Assembly: GCF_002980625.1 (NCBI RefSeq) | Contig: NZ_PVLR01000005.1 | Span: 44,281 to 108,280 of the forward strand | Reading direction: 5' to 3' | From: Malikia spinosa | Lineage (GTDB): Bacteria > Pseudomonadota > Gammaproteobacteria > Burkholderiales > Burkholderiaceae_C | Length of the DNA stretch: 64,000 nucleotides | Notes under the pieces: generated by a model | What the model was told of the DNA's origin: nothing | The model's database searches: none | The model's input: the letters and a program-made list of their open reading frames with translations, nothing else | Made by a program: the position numbers and the translations under genes | Shown: positions 34,227 through 48,368 of the stretch, piece by piece | How positions within the stretch are numbered: the first letter of the stretch is position 1 | Layout: every line of letters begins with the position of its first letter

Positions 34227-35315
34227 ATGAAAAAAGCGTTGATTGCTAGCGCGGTGTTTGCCGCCCTGTCGGGTGCTGCCGTCGCCGATACGGTGGTCGC
34301 CATTGCCGGACCGATGTCGGGTCAGTACGCCTCGGCCGGCGACCAGATCAGGAAGGGCGCCGAGATGGCGATCGCCGACATCAACGCCCGCGGCGGGGTG
34401 CTGGGCCAGAAGCTGGTGCTCGAAGTCGGCGACGACGCCTGCGACCCCAAGCAGGCGGTGGCAGTGGCCAACCAGATGGTCAACAAGAAGATCGCCTTCA
34501 TGCACGGCCACTGGTGCTCGTCGTCCACCATTCCGGCATCCGAGGTCTATCTGGAATCCAACATCCTGATGGCCACGGTCTCGACCAACCCCAAGGTCAC
34601 CGACCGCGGCCTGAAGAACGTGTTCGCGATCGCCGGCCGTGACGACCAGCAGGGCCAGGTCGCTGGTGCCTATCTGGCTGACAAGTTCAAGGGCAAGAAG
34701 ATCGCCGTCGTCGACGACAAGAGCGCCTACGGCAAGGGCCTGGCCGACGAGATCGCCAAGGCCATGGACGGCAAGGGCGCCAAGCCCGCGCTGCGCGAGT
34801 CGATCACCGCTGGCGAGAAGGACTACTCGGGCCTGATCGCCAAGCTCAAGCAGGCTGGCGTCGAGGTGCTGGCTTTCGGTGGCTACCACACCGAAGTCGC
34901 GCTGATCCTGCGCCAGGCCGAGCAGGCCAAGCTCAACCTGACCGTGCTGGGTGGCGACACCATGTCCAACACCGAGCTGGTGACCGCCGCCGGCAAGGCC
35001 GCCAACAACGTGCTGTTCACCTTCGGCCCGGATGCGCGCAAGAACCCGGCTGCCGCCCCGATCGTCAAGAAGTTCCGCGACGCCAAGGTCGAGCCCGAAG
35101 GCTATGTGCTGTACGCCTACGCCGCCTTCCAGCTGTTCGAGCAGGCCGCCAAGAGCGCCAACAGCGTCAAGTACAACGAACTCGAAAAGAGCCTGCGCGG
35201 CGGCAACTTCGACACCGTGCTCGGCAAGATGTCCTTCGATGCCAAGGGCAACAGCAAGGCACCGGCCTTTGTCGTCTACCAGTGGAAAGACGGCAAGTAC
35301 GACTACGTCAAGTGA
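34227..35315 (+). CDS. livK: Branched-chain amino-acid ABC transporter binding protein (LivK/LivJ)
   Basis: Periplasmic Leu/Ile/Val-type receptor, 362 residues. A short signal peptide spans residues 1-20 (AAVADT). Family blocks: VAIAGPMSGQYASAGDQIRKGAEMAI, DDACDPKQAVAVANQMV (the paired-cysteine segment CDPKQA...HGHWCSSST), FAIAGRDDQQG. An AAGGAA ribosome site precedes the ATG. It leads livHMGF, from which it is separated by a strong hairpin. Confidence 0.92.
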   Translation: MKKALIASAVFAALSGAAVADTVVAIAGPMSGQYASAGDQIRKGAEMAIADINARGGVLGQKLVLEVGDDACDPKQAVAVANQMVNKKIAFMHGHWCSSSTIPASEVYLESNILMATVSTNPKVTDRGLKNVFAIAGRDDQQGQVAGAYLADKFKGKKIAVVDDKSAYGKGLADEIAKAMDGKGAKPALRESITAGEKDYSGLIAKLKQAGVEVLAFGGYHTEVALILRQAEQAKLNLTVLGGDTMSNTELVTAAGKAANNVLFTFGPDARKNPAAAPIVKKFRDAKVEPEGYVLYAYAAFQLFEQAAKSANSVKYNELEKSLRGGNFDTVLGKMSFDAKGNSKAPAFVVYQWKDGKYDYVK

Positions 35316-35399
35316 TCCAGCCTCCGTGCCGCTGGCACCGGATCTGACCGTTTTTCTCTCACCAGCTCCCCGCGCGTCTTGCTGATGCCCGCGGAGCCA

Positions 35400-35428
35400 C
35401 CGGGCCCGGGACTTTCCGGGCCCGGTTT
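35400..35428 (+). terminator. Hairpin between livK and livH
   Basis: CCGGGCCCGG (35400-35409) and CCGGGCCCGG (35416-35425) flank a six-base loop and are followed by TTTC. It is a partial terminator or mRNA stabiliser that should raise livK over the membrane genes. Confidence 0.65.
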
Positions 35429-35457
35429 CATTGCCTCACTGCAGGAGGATCCGGAAC

Positions 35458-36374
<917 letters not shown>

Positions 36375-36375
<1 letters not shown>

Positions 36376-37693
36376 TGACTGCTGTGATCCAGACCTCGCA
36401 CGCGCCGACCCGGTCCGAGCGCCTGAAAGATGCCGGCGGCGTGGCCTTCGTGGCCCTGGTGCTCGGCATTCCGATGATCGGACTGACCACGGTCGACGCG
36501 GGCGGCATGCTCGAAGTCAGGACGCGCTGGGCCGCGCTGGGCCTGTTCATCCTGCTGGCCTTCCTGGGCCGGCTGCTGTTTTCCGCGCTGGGTGATCGGC
36601 TGCGCGCGCGCCAGCGTACCAAGGCCAGGCTCAGTACCGGCGCGCCGGCCGCGGGCAGCCGGCCCGTGCTGCTCAAGGCGCTGGGCTGGGGCCTGCTCGG
36701 CCTGTCGCTGGCGCTGCCAATATTCTGGGGCGACAACCGCTATGTGATCGACACCGCCACCACGGTGCTGATCTACATCATGCTGGGCTGGGGCCTGAAC
36801 GTGGTGGTCGGCCTGGCCGGCCTGCTCGACCTGGGCTATGTCGCCTTCTACGCGGTCGGCGCCTACAGCTATGCGCTGCTGTCGACCCAGTTCGGCTGGG
36901 GCTTCTGGGAGGCGCTGCCGGTCGCCGGTGGCGCGGCCGCCGCCTTCGGCCTGCTGCTGGGCTGGCCGACGCTGCGCCTGCGCGGCGACTACCTGGCGAT
37001 CGTGACCCTGGGTTTCGGCGAGATCATCCGCATCATCCTGGTCAACTGGACCGACCTGTCCGGCGGCCCGAACGGCATCTCGTCGATCCCGCGCCCGACC
37101 TTCTTCGGGCTGCCGTTCAAGCCGCCGAGCGATGACGGGCCGGCCACCTTCGCGGGCTTCTTCGGGCTGGAATACGTCCCCGAGCAGCGCGTGGTGTTCC
37201 TGTACTGCCTGATCCTGGCGCTGGCGTTGCTGACCAACCTGTTCGTCAGCCGCATGCGCAAGCTGCCGATCGGCCGCGCCTGGGAAGCCATGCGCGAGGA
37301 CGAGATCGCCTGCAAGGCGCTCGGCATGAACGTGACCAACGTCAAGTTGTCGGCCTTCGCGCTCGGCGCGATGCTGGGTGGCTTTGCCGGCGTGTTCTTT
37401 GCCGCGCGCCAGGGCTTCATCTCGCCCGAGTCCTTCGTGTTCTCGGAGTCGGCCATCATCCTGGCCATCGTGGTGCTGGGCGGCATGGGCAGCCAGCTCG
37501 GGGTCGTGCTGGCCTCGCTGGTGCTGGTGCTGATTCCCGAGGTCGGCCGCGATTTCGCCGAATACCGCATGCTGATCTTCGGCGCCGCGATGATCCTGAT
37601 CATGGTCTGGAAGCCGGGCGGCCTGCTGTCGCACCGCGAGCCGACGCTCAAGGCACCTTCGTCCTTCATCCGCCAGTCGAAACGGGAGGCCGC

Positions 37694-37697
<4 letters not shown>
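36375..37697 (+). CDS. livM: Branched-chain amino-acid ABC permease LivM
   Basis: 440 residues. The first 100 residues form the extra N-terminal membrane domain (two helices and a basic loop) found in long LivM proteins. The core has WGLNVVVGLAGLLDLGYVAFYAVGAY, GDYLAIVTLGFGEIIRI and VVLGGMGSQLGVVLAS. About ten helices in all. It overlaps livH at its start and livG at its end by four bases, so translation is coupled. Confidence 0.94.
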
Positions 37698-39215
<1,518 letters not shown>

Positions 39216-39219
<4 letters not shown>

Positions 39220-40145
39220 GTTCAGCCGAACGTCCAGTCCCGCGCGGCCTGCCCCTGGTCGTGCTGGGGATCGGGTTGCTGGCCATTTCCTTTGGCGCCA
39301 TCCTGGCCCGCTACGCCCAGGCGGCGCAGATTCCGTCGTTGGCCGTGGCGGCCTGGCGGCTCGGACTGGCGGCGCTGCTGGTCACGCCGCTGGTGCTGCT
39401 GCCCTGGCTCGGCCGCGCCGGCACCTTGCGGCGCCAGGGCGCGGGCCCGCTGCTCACCAAGCGCCAGCTCGGGCTGGCGTTGGCGGCCGGCCTGTGTCTG
39501 GCGGCGCATTTCGGCACCTGGATCACCTCGCTCGAATACACCTCGGTCGCCTCGTCGGCCTCGCTGGTGACGACCAACCCGCTCTGGATCGGCATCGCCT
39601 CGTTCCTGCTGTTCCGCGAGGTGCCGAACCGCTTCCTGCTGGCCGGCATAGTCCTGTCGCTGCTGGGCTCGCTGCTGATCTTCGTCTCGGACAGCCAGCA
39701 GGCGGGCAGCGGCGCCAACCCGATGCTCGGCAACGGCCTGGCCATCGTCGGCTCCTGGTGTTTTTCAGCCTATCTGATGATCGGTCGCCGCCTGCGCGCC
39801 AGCCTGAGCTTGACGCTCTACATCTGGCTGGCCTACGGCATTGCCGCGCTGTTCCTGTTCGGCGCCACGGCCGCGCTGGCTCAGCCGCTGCTGGATTTCA
39901 GCTCGCTGGGCTGGCTGGCGCTGATCGGCATGGCGCTCGGGCCGCAACTGGTCGGCCACACCAGCTACAACTGGGCGCTCAAGCATGTCTCGCCCGCCTT
40001 CGTCGCCGTGGTGACGCTGGGCGAGCCGGTCGGCTGCGCGCTGATGGCCTACCTGTTCTTCGGCGAAACCCTGGCGCCGCTGCAGTCGGTCGGCTTCGGG
40101 CTGCTGCTGGTGGGAATCTACCTCGCGGCGCGCAGCGAGCGCTGA
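39216..40145 (+). CDS. DMT-superfamily (EamA) transporter coupled to the liv operon
   Basis: 309 residues, ten hydrophobic helices in two EamA repeats (first about 15-145, second about 165-305). TSLEYTSVASSASLVTTNPLW and GPQLVGHTSYNWALKHVSPAFVAV are typical DMT blocks. It begins with TTG that overlaps the livF stop, so it is translated as the last liv gene; 16 bases on there is no better start. Its place suggests that it handles overflow of an amino acid taken up by LivKHMGF, but that is inference. It is unlike the EamA protein at 32428 in sequence. Confidence 0.83.
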
Positions 40146-40184
40146 GTCGGGCGGGCCAACGCATCCGCCTTCCCTGGCAAGAGG

Positions 40185-40454
40185 ATGGGTTTTGTATGGA
40201 AATTATTTCTATATAATCAGGGCATTACGACCAAGCAGCGCTTTCGCAACAACAAGTACCGGCTGGAGGTGCGCGAGCGTGACCACGGCCCGGCTCATTG
40301 CCATTTGGTCGGCGGCGAGGTGGACGTCATCATTTACCTGGATAGCTTGGCCACCGATGGCGCCTGGCCGCGCGGCCTGCGCGCCGAGGTGATGGAGTGG
40401 ATCCGGGGCAACCTGGCTGATCTGTGGAAGGAGTGGTACCTATGGCACGCATGA
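40185..40454 (+). CDS. DUF4160-type small protein, possible toxin-antitoxin partner
   Basis: Up to 89 residues. The core NNKYRLEVRERDHGPAHCHLVGGEVDVIIYLD has the DHGP-H-H pattern of DUF4160. The usual N-terminal start of that family is not clear: a perfect TATAAT box at 40212-40217 lies inside the frame, so the true start may be downstream, near the codons ATT-ACG-ACC, or the box may serve another purpose. The stop lies inside the next gene, 13 bases past that gene's ATG. DUF4160 and DUF2442 genes are often found as overlapping pairs and have been suggested to be toxin-antitoxin systems. Confidence 0.65.
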   Translation: MGFVWKLFLYNQGITTKQRFRNNKYRLEVRERDHGPAHCHLVGGEVDVIIYLDSLATDGAWPRGLRAEVMEWIRGNLADLWKEWYLWHA

Positions 40455-40897
40455 AACGCGCCCGCCTGGCGGGCATCGAGGTCCTGAGCGATTTCAGGAT
40501 GCGCCTGGCCTTCGTCGGCGGCGAGGTCTACGCGCTGGATTTCAAGCCGCTGTTCGATGAGTCACCCGGTCTGGCGCGGCTGCGCGACCCCGAGGTCTTC
40601 GCGACCGCCACGCTGATCGACGGCGAGGGCTGGACGGTCGAATGGCCCGAGCTGGACATTCAGATCGGTGCCGACACGCTCTGGCTCGACGCGCAGGCGC
40701 AGAATGCCGCCGACGAGAACACCCGCATCTTCGCCCAGTGGCGCGCACGCCACGGTCTTAGCCTGTCGCAGGCCGCGCAGGCACTCGGTATGACGTCGCG
40801 CACCATCAGCGCCTACGGTACTGGCGCTCGTCCCGTACCGCGCTACATCGCCCTGGCATGCAAGGGCTGGGAAGTAGAGCATCGCCCCACGGCTTGA
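40442..40897 (+). CDS. DUF2442 protein with C-terminal helix-turn-helix
   Basis: 151 residues. Residues about 5-85 are a DUF2442 domain (VLSDFRMRLAFVGGEVYALDFKPLF; TVEWPELDIQIGADTLW). Residues about 95-145 look like an XRE-type helix-turn-helix (RARHGLSLSQAAQALGMTSRTISAYGTGARPVPRY, core LSLSQAAQALGMTSRTISAY). An AAGGAG ribosome site precedes the ATG at 40442. The DNA-binding tail makes it the likely antitoxin or autoregulator of the pair. Function not shown. Confidence 0.75.
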   Translation: MARMKRARLAGIEVLSDFRMRLAFVGGEVYALDFKPLFDESPGLARLRDPEVFATATLIDGEGWTVEWPELDIQIGADTLWLDAQAQNAADENTRIFAQWRARHGLSLSQAAQALGMTSRTISAYGTGARPVPRYIALACKGWEVEHRPTA

Positions 40898-41013
40898 GCA
40901 AGCGCGCAATTTTTGCGAGCCTTATCGGTCGCCATCTGCATTTCCCGCTTTCGGGTGAAGGACTGGATTGCTATGCCCCGCAATGGTTGCCTGAAGGCAG
41001 GCACGAAAAATCC

Positions 41014-42009
41014 CTAGCTGGTTCGCTGCAGCGCCCGCACCCGGTTCACCGCCATCGCCGCTGCGGCGGTCCGGGTCTCGACCCCGAGCTTGCCGTGGAT
41101 GCGCTCGAGGTGCTTCTTGACCGTGGCCGGGCTGGCGCCCAGGATGTCGGCGATGTCGCGGTTGATCTTGCCCTGCGCGACCCAGTACAGCACCTCGGCC
41201 TCGCGCGCGGTCAGGCCGAAGGCGCTGACCAGGGCCTCGATCGCGCTGCCGTCCGAGCTTTCCTCCATCACGATCAGCCATTCGCCTTCGGGGCTGTCGT
41301 CCGAGCATTCTTCCTCGCCCAGGCGGCGGTGCAGCCGGAAGGTCAGCCGGCTCGGGCCCTGGTCCAGATGCAGGCGCGGCGGCTCGAGCTGGCGTTGCGC
41401 CTCGGGCAGGTGACGGCGCAGCCACTGCAGCACCGGTTCGGGCGTGATGGGCGACTCGGTGTCGCAATGGCGCCGCAGCAGCTCGCGCGCCAGCGGGGTC
41501 TGCCACATCAGCCGGCCGTCGCGCGCGCGCACCGTGATGGTCGCGTAGCCGAAGGCGTCGAGCGCGTTGCGCGCCTGCTGGCGTTCCAGCGCGCCGAGCC
41601 GGGCCTGGCGCGCCGCGCGCAGGTGCACTCCCATGCGCGCCATGACCTCCAGCGGCTTGACCGGCTTGGTCACATAGTCGACCCCGCCGGCCGCCAGCGC
41701 CTTGACCAGATGCTCGGTCTCGGTCAGCCCGGTCATGAACAGGATCGGGATCTGCGCCAGCTCGGGGTCGGCCTTGAGCCGGCGCGCGACCTCGAAGCCG
41801 TCGATGCCGGGCATCAGCGCATCGAGCAGGATCACGTCGGGCCGGGCTTGGGCGGCGCGCGCCAGCGCGGACTGGCCGTCGAGCGCGACCAGCACCGTGT
41901 AGCCGGCGGCGTCGAGCGCGTCGTGCAGCGGCGCGATGTTGTCGGGCATGTCATCGACCAGCAGCACGACGGCGTCGTCCGGGTCGGCGTTCAGGGGGGC
42001 AGGGTGCAC
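41014..42009 (-). CDS. Response regulator, REC domain plus LuxR-type helix-turn-helix
   Basis: 331 residues. Residues about 12-130 are a receiver domain: acidic DD in LLVDDMPDN, the phosphorylated Asp in VILLDALMPGIDGFEV (about residue 61), Thr in FMTGLTE and Lys in YVTKPVKP. A middle part (about 145-250) is undefined but contains a PAS-like pattern. The C-terminal LuxR/NarL-like DNA-binding domain is AFGLTAREAEVLYWVAQGKINRDIADILGASPATVKKHLERI (core GLTAREAEVLYWVAQGK). It starts with GTG inside the end of the kinase gene, 19 bases of overlap, so they are a cognate pair. Confidence 0.9.
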   Translation of the reverse strand: MHPAPLNADPDDAVVLLVDDMPDNIAPLHDALDAAGYTVLVALDGQSALARAAQARPDVILLDALMPGIDGFEVARRLKADPELAQIPILFMTGLTETEHLVKALAAGGVDYVTKPVKPLEVMARMGVHLRAARQARLGALERQQARNALDAFGYATITVRARDGRLMWQTPLARELLRRHCDTESPITPEPVLQWLRRHLPEAQRQLEPPRLHLDQGPSRLTFRLHRRLGEEECSDDSPEGEWLIVMEESSDGSAIEALVSAFGLTAREAEVLYWVAQGKINRDIADILGASPATVKKHLERIHGKLGVETRTAAAAMAVNRVRALQRTS

Positions 42010-45000
42010 AGGGGGTCTCCTGCCGCCGGCTGCGGCTGCAGCGCGGCGACGATGGTCTCGAAGCGGAATTCGCGTGCCAGCGCCTGCAGCTGCGCCAGCC
42101 AGTCCGCGCAGTCGGGATGGCTGGCCTGCAGCGCGCTGGCACGCTGGACGAAGCCGCGGTAGTAGCCCAGCCGCGCCAGTTCGAGCAGGCTATCCATCGC
42201 CTCGGCGGGCAGGCCCGGGCCGGCTGGCGCCGTCAGCAGGGCGGCGCTGGCGGCAGCCGGCCCCTGGCTTGCAGCCAGATCGGCACCGGTGCCGGCTTCG
42301 GTCTCGGTTGTGGTCTTGCGCTGCCACTGCAGGTCGAGCCGGCGCTGCAGCCAGTCCAGCAGGTCCAGCCGCCGTACCGGCTTGACCAGGAAGTCTTCGG
42401 GCGGCAGGCCGATGTCGTTGTCCAGTCCGCGGTCGAAGGCATTGGCCGACACGATCGCCAGCGCCGGTGCCGGCTGCAGGTCGAGCGCCTGAATGTGACG
42501 CAGCGTCTCCCAGCCGTCCATGCCCGGCATCGCCAGATCCATGAAGATGGCGTCGGGCCGCAGGCCCGCCTGCAGCTGGGCCAGCGCGTCCTCGCCCTGG
42601 GTCGCCAGGCTGACCGCGAAGCCCAGCGGCTCAAGCCAGCGCGCCAGCAGCTGGCGGTCGGCCTCCTCGTTGTCGACCACCAGCAGCTGCCGGCGCGGCC
42701 CGGCATAGCCGGCGGCGTCGCCAGCCAGGGTCCGTGCCGGCCCGCTGACCCGCACGGCGCCAGCCGGCCGGGCATGCAGCTCGGGTAGGAACAGGCGCAG
42801 GCGGAAGGTGGTGCCATGGCCGGGCTCGCTTTGCGCGCTGAGCTCGCCGCCCATCAGCTCGGCCAGCATGCGGGCAATCGTCAGGCCCAGTCCCGAGCCA
42901 GGCGCGCTGGCACTCGCCGCGCTCGCCGCGCGCGCGAACGGCTCGAACACCCGGGCCAGTTCGGCCGGTGCGATGCCGGGGCCGGTGTCGACGATCTCGA
43001 AGGTCGCCATCTGGCGTGCGTAACGCAGCGTCAGCCGGACCTCGCCCCGGCTGGTGAACTTGACGGCGTTGCCCAGCAGGTTGATCAGGATCTGGCGCAG
43101 CCGCTGCTCGTCGCTGCGCACCGCGGCCGGCCAGTGCTCGGGGCCGTCGAAGCCGAAGCGCAGGCCCTTGGCCGCGGCCTGCAGCTCGAACATCTGCGCC
43201 ACTTCCTGCAGCAGCGCGCGCAGGTCGACCGGACCCTGCTGCAGCGCGAGCTTGCCGGATTCGATGCGCGCGATGTCGAGCGTGCCCTCGATCAGCGACA
43301 GCAGATGCTCGCCGCCGCGCAGGATGACGCGGATCGCGTGCGCGCGCTGCTGGCCCAGCTCGCCGTCCTGCTGCAGCAGCTGGGCATAGCCCAGTATGCT
43401 GTTGAGCGGCGTGCGCAGCTCGTGGCTGATGTTGCTGATGTAGCGCGTCTTGGCCTGATTGGCCTGGTCGGCCTGGGCCCGCGCCGCCTCGGCGACCTGG
43501 CGCGCCTGCTGCAGCTGCAAGTCGGTGTGGTGATGCGACTCGATTTCGCGCAGCAGCAGGCCGGTCTGGCGGTTCGATTCCTCCTGGGCGACGGCGCGGC
43601 TCTTGTGCGTCAGCACCAGCCACCAGGCCACGATCGCGAACGCCAGCAGCAGCGCGGCATAGATCTTGGCGTAGCCGGCGCGCAGCGCCTGCTGCAGCGC
43701 GTCCAGCGAGTCGGGCGTGGCCGGCAGCTCGGCCAGACCGCTCCATTCCTGGCGGTAGAGCAGGCCCAGCAGGCCCGCCAGCAGCAGCGCTACCACCAGC
43801 ATCAGCAGCAGGTAATGCGCCAGTCCGCCGTCCAGATGCGGCCAGCAGCGGCGCGGCGTCAGCCAGCGCAGCGCCCCGGTCCATTGCACCGCCAGGCTGG
43901 CGTGCGGCTTGCAGCGGTCGCCGCAGCGCGCGTCGAGCGTGCAGCACAGCGAGCAGATCCGGCCCTGGTAGGCCGGACAGTAGGCGCTGTCGGGCGTCTC
44001 GTACTCGCGCTCGCAGACCACGCAGCGCACCAGCCTGGGCACCGCCTGGGCGCTGCCGCCAGTACCAGCGCAGGCTGAACCGGCGCAGCCCGCACCGGCA
44101 CAGCCGCTGTCACAGCCGGCCGCGCTGGCGCCGTCCTGGCCGACGTCGGCCTCGGGCTCGCGCGCCAGATAGTAGCGGCCCCGCGTGGCCCAGGCGATCA
44201 GCGGCGAGGCGATCAGCGCGGTCGCCATCGCGACCAGGGCCGAGAAGGCCTGGGCGGTCGGGCCGAACAGGCCCAGGTGGGCGCTGATCGACAGCAGCGA
44301 GGCCAGCAGCATCGCGCCGACGCCGACCGGGTTGATGTCGTACAGATAGGCGCGCCGGAACTCGATGCCGGGCGGCGACCAACCCAGCGGCTTGTTGATC
44401 ACCAGGTCGGCCACCACCGTCATGATCCAGGCGATCGCCAGGTTGGCATAGAGCCCGAGCACATCGCCGAGCGCCTGGAACAGGTCCATCTCCATCAGCA
44501 TCAGCGCGATCGCGGCATTGAACAGCACCCAGACCACCCGACCCGGGTGGCTGTGCGTCAGGCGCGAGAAGAAGTTGCTCCAGGCCAGCGAGCCGGCATA
44601 GGCGTTGGTGACATTGATCTTGAGCTGTGACAGCACGACGAACAGCGCAGTGGCCCAGACCGCCCAGCGGTAGGGCAGCAGCGTTTCCCAGGCCGTCAGG
44701 TACATCTGGTTCGGATCGACTGCGCGTTCGGCCGACACCATGTTCGACAGCGCCAGCCAGGCCAGCACCGCACCGCCCAGCATCTTGAGCACGCCCGGCA
44801 GCACCCAGCCCGGCCCGCCCGCCAGCACCGCCAGCCACCAGTGCAGGCGTCGGCCCGGCTGTGGCGGCGGCATGAAGCGCAGGTAATCGGCCTGTTCGCC
44901 CATTTGCGTGATCAGTGCCACGCCCACGGTCAGGCCAGCACCAAACAGGTGCCAGTCGAAGGCGCGGCCCTGGCCCGATTCCCCGGCGTAGTGCGTGATG

Positions 45001-45644
45001 CCCTCCCATGCACCAGGTTCGAGCATCCAGACTGCGCCATAAGGCAGCAGCATCAGCAGCAGCCAGAGCGCCTGGGTCCAGACCTGGAAGCGGCTGATCG
45101 CGGCGATGCCATGCATCACGAACGGGATCACCGCCAGCGCGCAGATCAGGTAGCCCCAGGCCGGCGGGATGCCGAACGCGAGCTCGAGCGCATAGGCCAT
45201 CACGGCCGCCTCGAGCGCGAAGAAGATGAAGGTGAACGACGCGTAGAGCAGCGAAGTCAGCGTCGAGCCGATGTAGCCGAAGCCGGCGCCGCGCGTCAGC
45301 AGGTCCATGTCGACGCCGTGGCGCGCCGCATAGACGCTGATCGGCAGTCCGGCCAGGAAGATCAGCAACCCGGCGCTCAGGATGGCCCAGACCGCGTTGA
45401 CGAAGCCGTACTGGACCAGCAACGTGGCGCCGACCGCCTCCAGCACCAGGAACGAGGCGACGCTGAAGGCGGTGTTGGCGACCCGCCATTCCGAGCCGAT
45501 GCGCGAGCGCTGCGGCGTGTAGCGCAGCGCGTAGTCCTCCAGCGTCTCGCTGGCGACCCAGCGGTTGTAGTCGCGCCTGAGCTTGACGATGCGTTGCGGG
45601 GCGGCGGCCTGGGACGGATCAGGCGTGGTCGGGGGGCGGTTCAC
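41991..45644 (-). CDS. Hybrid histidine kinase with an NCS1-type (purine/cytosine/hydantoin) permease as input domain
   Basis: About 1217 residues. The first 500 form a complete-looking NCS1 permease of about 12 helices; it opens with [20 protein letters not shown], and [14 protein letters not shown] ends it. Then a Cys-rich segment ([17 protein letters not shown], then [16 protein letters not shown]), probably metal-binding, and two further helices. The kinase follows: phospho-acceptor His in [20 protein letters not shown] box [18 protein letters not shown] boxes VDTGPGIAP and [17 protein letters not shown]; last a receiver domain ([16 protein letters not shown]) and a C-terminal Hpt-like helix region. 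Start uncertain: GTG at 45644, or ATG at 45725 which overlaps the ureA start. It is divergent from ureA and next to its response regulator. A nitrogen compound is the likely stimulus. Confidence 0.88.
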   Translation of the reverse strand: MNRPPTTPDPSQAAAPQRIVKLRRDYNRWVASETLEDYALRYTPQRSRIGSEWRVANTAFSVASFLVLEAVGATLLVQYGFVNAVWAILSAGLLIFLAGLPISVYAARHGVDMDLLTRGAGFGYIGSTLTSLLYASFTFIFFALEAAVMAYALELAFGIPPAWGYLICALAVIPFVMHGIAAISRFQVWTQALWLLLMLLPYGAVWMLEPGAWEGITHYAGESGQGRAFDWHLFGAGLTVGVALITQMGEQADYLRFMPPPQPGRRLHWWLAVLAGGPGWVLPGVLKMLGGAVLAWLALSNMVSAERAVDPNQMYLTAWETLLPYRWAVWATALFVVLSQLKINVTNAYAGSLAWSNFFSRLTHSHPGRVVWVLFNAAIALMLMEMDLFQALGDVLGLYANLAIAWIMTVVADLVINKPLGWSPPGIEFRRAYLYDINPVGVGAMLLASLLSISAHLGLFGPTAQAFSALVAMATALIASPLIAWATRGRYYLAREPEADVGQDGASAAGCDSGCAGAGCAGSACAGTGGSAQAVPRLVRCVVCEREYETPDSAYCPAYQGRICSLCCTLDARCGDRCKPHASLAVQWTGALRWLTPRRCWPHLDGGLAHYLLLMLVVALLLAGLLGLLYRQEWSGLAELPATPDSLDALQQALRAGYAKIYAALLLAFAIVAWWLVLTHKSRAVAQEESNRQTGLLLREIESHHHTDLQLQQARQVAEAARAQADQANQAKTRYISNISHELRTPLNSILGYAQLLQQDGELGQQRAHAIRVILRGGEHLLSLIEGTLDIARIESGKLALQQGPVDLRALLQEVAQMFELQAAAKGLRFGFDGPEHWPAAVRSDEQRLRQILINLLGNAVKFTSRGEVRLTLRYARQMATFEIVDTGPGIAPAELARVFEPFARAASAASASAPGSGLGLTIARMLAELMGGELSAQSEPGHGTTFRLRLFLPELHARPAGAVRVSGPARTLAGDAAGYAGPRRQLLVVDNEEADRQLLARWLEPLGFAVSLATQGEDALAQLQAGLRPDAIFMDLAMPGMDGWETLRHIQALDLQPAPALAIVSANAFDRGLDNDIGLPPEDFLVKPVRRLDLLDWLQRRLDLQWQRKTTTETEAGTGADLAASQGPAAASAALLTAPAGPGLPAEAMDSLLELARLGYYRGFVQRASALQASHPDCADWLAQLQALAREFRFETIVAALQPQPAAGDPLCTLPP

Positions 45645-45655
45645 CTCGGGTGTCG

Positions 45656-45671
45656 TGCAGCTTTCGTGCCA
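45656..45671 (-). promoter_or_regulatory. Sigma-54-like promoter toward the permease-kinase
   Basis: On the minus strand TGGCACG-AAAG-CTGCA has a perfect -24 box and one mismatch in the -12 box. The predicted start is about 45645, directly at the GTG, which would give a leaderless message; a start further inside, or a different promoter, is possible. Confidence 0.45.
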
Positions 45672-45696
45672 CCGCGCGGCCCCCGTACGGTACGGC

Positions 45697-45712
45697 GGGC
45701 ACGGCTCTTGCA
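45697..45712 (+). promoter_or_regulatory. Sigma-54-like promoter toward ureA
   Basis: GGGCACG-GCTC-TTGCA has one mismatch in the -24 box and a perfect -12 box. The predicted start is at about 45723, one base before the ureA ATG, so the AAAGG ribosome site would not be in that transcript. Either the message is leaderless or the match is chance. Confidence 0.4.
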
Positions 45713-45723
45713 AAAGGTCAGCC

Positions 45724-46026
<303 letters not shown>

Positions 46027-46054
46027 TTCAACCCTCCACCGCGAGCACGCCACC

Positions 46055-46228
46055 ATGACCTCCCTGCTGATTCCCCTGATGGCCGCGATCGCCGTCTCCG
46101 CTCCGACCGCCGTGCTGGCCCATGACGGCCACGGCCTGCTCGGTTCGCACTGGCACTCGACCGACGTGCTGGGCTTCGTCGCCGTGCTGGTGATCGCGCT
46201 GGCCGCCTCGTTCTGGTCCAAGCGCTAA
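46055..46228 (+). CDS. 57-residue His-rich membrane protein inside the urease operon
   Basis: A short frame between ureA and ureB, 28 bases after ureA. It encodes two hydrophobic stretches, residues 3-22 (signal-like, ending AVLAHD) and 38-52 ([15 protein letters not shown]), separated by a loop with four histidines ([16 protein letters not shown]) and closed by a basic SKR end. The histidines are at about 23, 26, 32 and 34. An outward-facing metal-binding loop, perhaps for nickel, is plausible. ureB begins one to thirteen bases after its stop. No family is recognised. Its place and intact frame argue that it is real. Confidence 0.7.
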   Translation: MTSLLIPLMAAIAVSAPTAVLAHDGHGLLGSHWHSTDVLGFVAVLVIALAASFWSKR

Positions 46229-46240
46229 GTGAGCAGCGCC

Positions 46241-46573
46241 ATGATCCCGGGCCAATACCTGCTCGAAGACGGCGAGCTGCTGCTCAACCCCGGCCGCCGC
46301 AGCTTGACGCTGGTGGTCAGGAATACCGCCGACCGGCCGATCCAGGTCGGCTCCCACTATCACTTCGCCGAGACCAATGGCGCACTCGACTTCGACCGCG
46401 CGGCTGCGCACGGCATGCGGCTCAACATCGCTTCCGGTACTGCGGTGCGCTTCGAGCCCGGCCAGCAGCGCACGGTCGAGCTGGTCGACTATGCCGGCGA
46501 GCGCGTCGCAACCGGTTTCCGTGGCCTGGTCAACGGCGCGCTCGATTCCCGCGCCCCCCTCGCTGCGGCCTGA
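46241..46573 (+). CDS. ureB: Urease beta subunit
   Basis: Structural subunit, 110 residues. [20 protein letters not shown] and [20 protein letters not shown] are the standard UreB blocks, with [23 protein letters not shown] near the end. The ATG at 46241 gives the normal MIPG start; a GTG at 46229, directly after the preceding stop, would add MSSA and cannot be excluded. 14 bases before ureC. Confidence 0.95.
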   Translation: MIPGQYLLEDGELLLNPGRRSLTLVVRNTADRPIQVGSHYHFAETNGALDFDRAAAHGMRLNIASGTAVRFEPGQQRTVELVDYAGERVATGFRGLVNGALDSRAPLAAA

Positions 46574-46587
46574 GAACAAGGACATCC

Positions 46588-48366
<1,779 letters not shown>

Positions 48367-48368
48367 TC

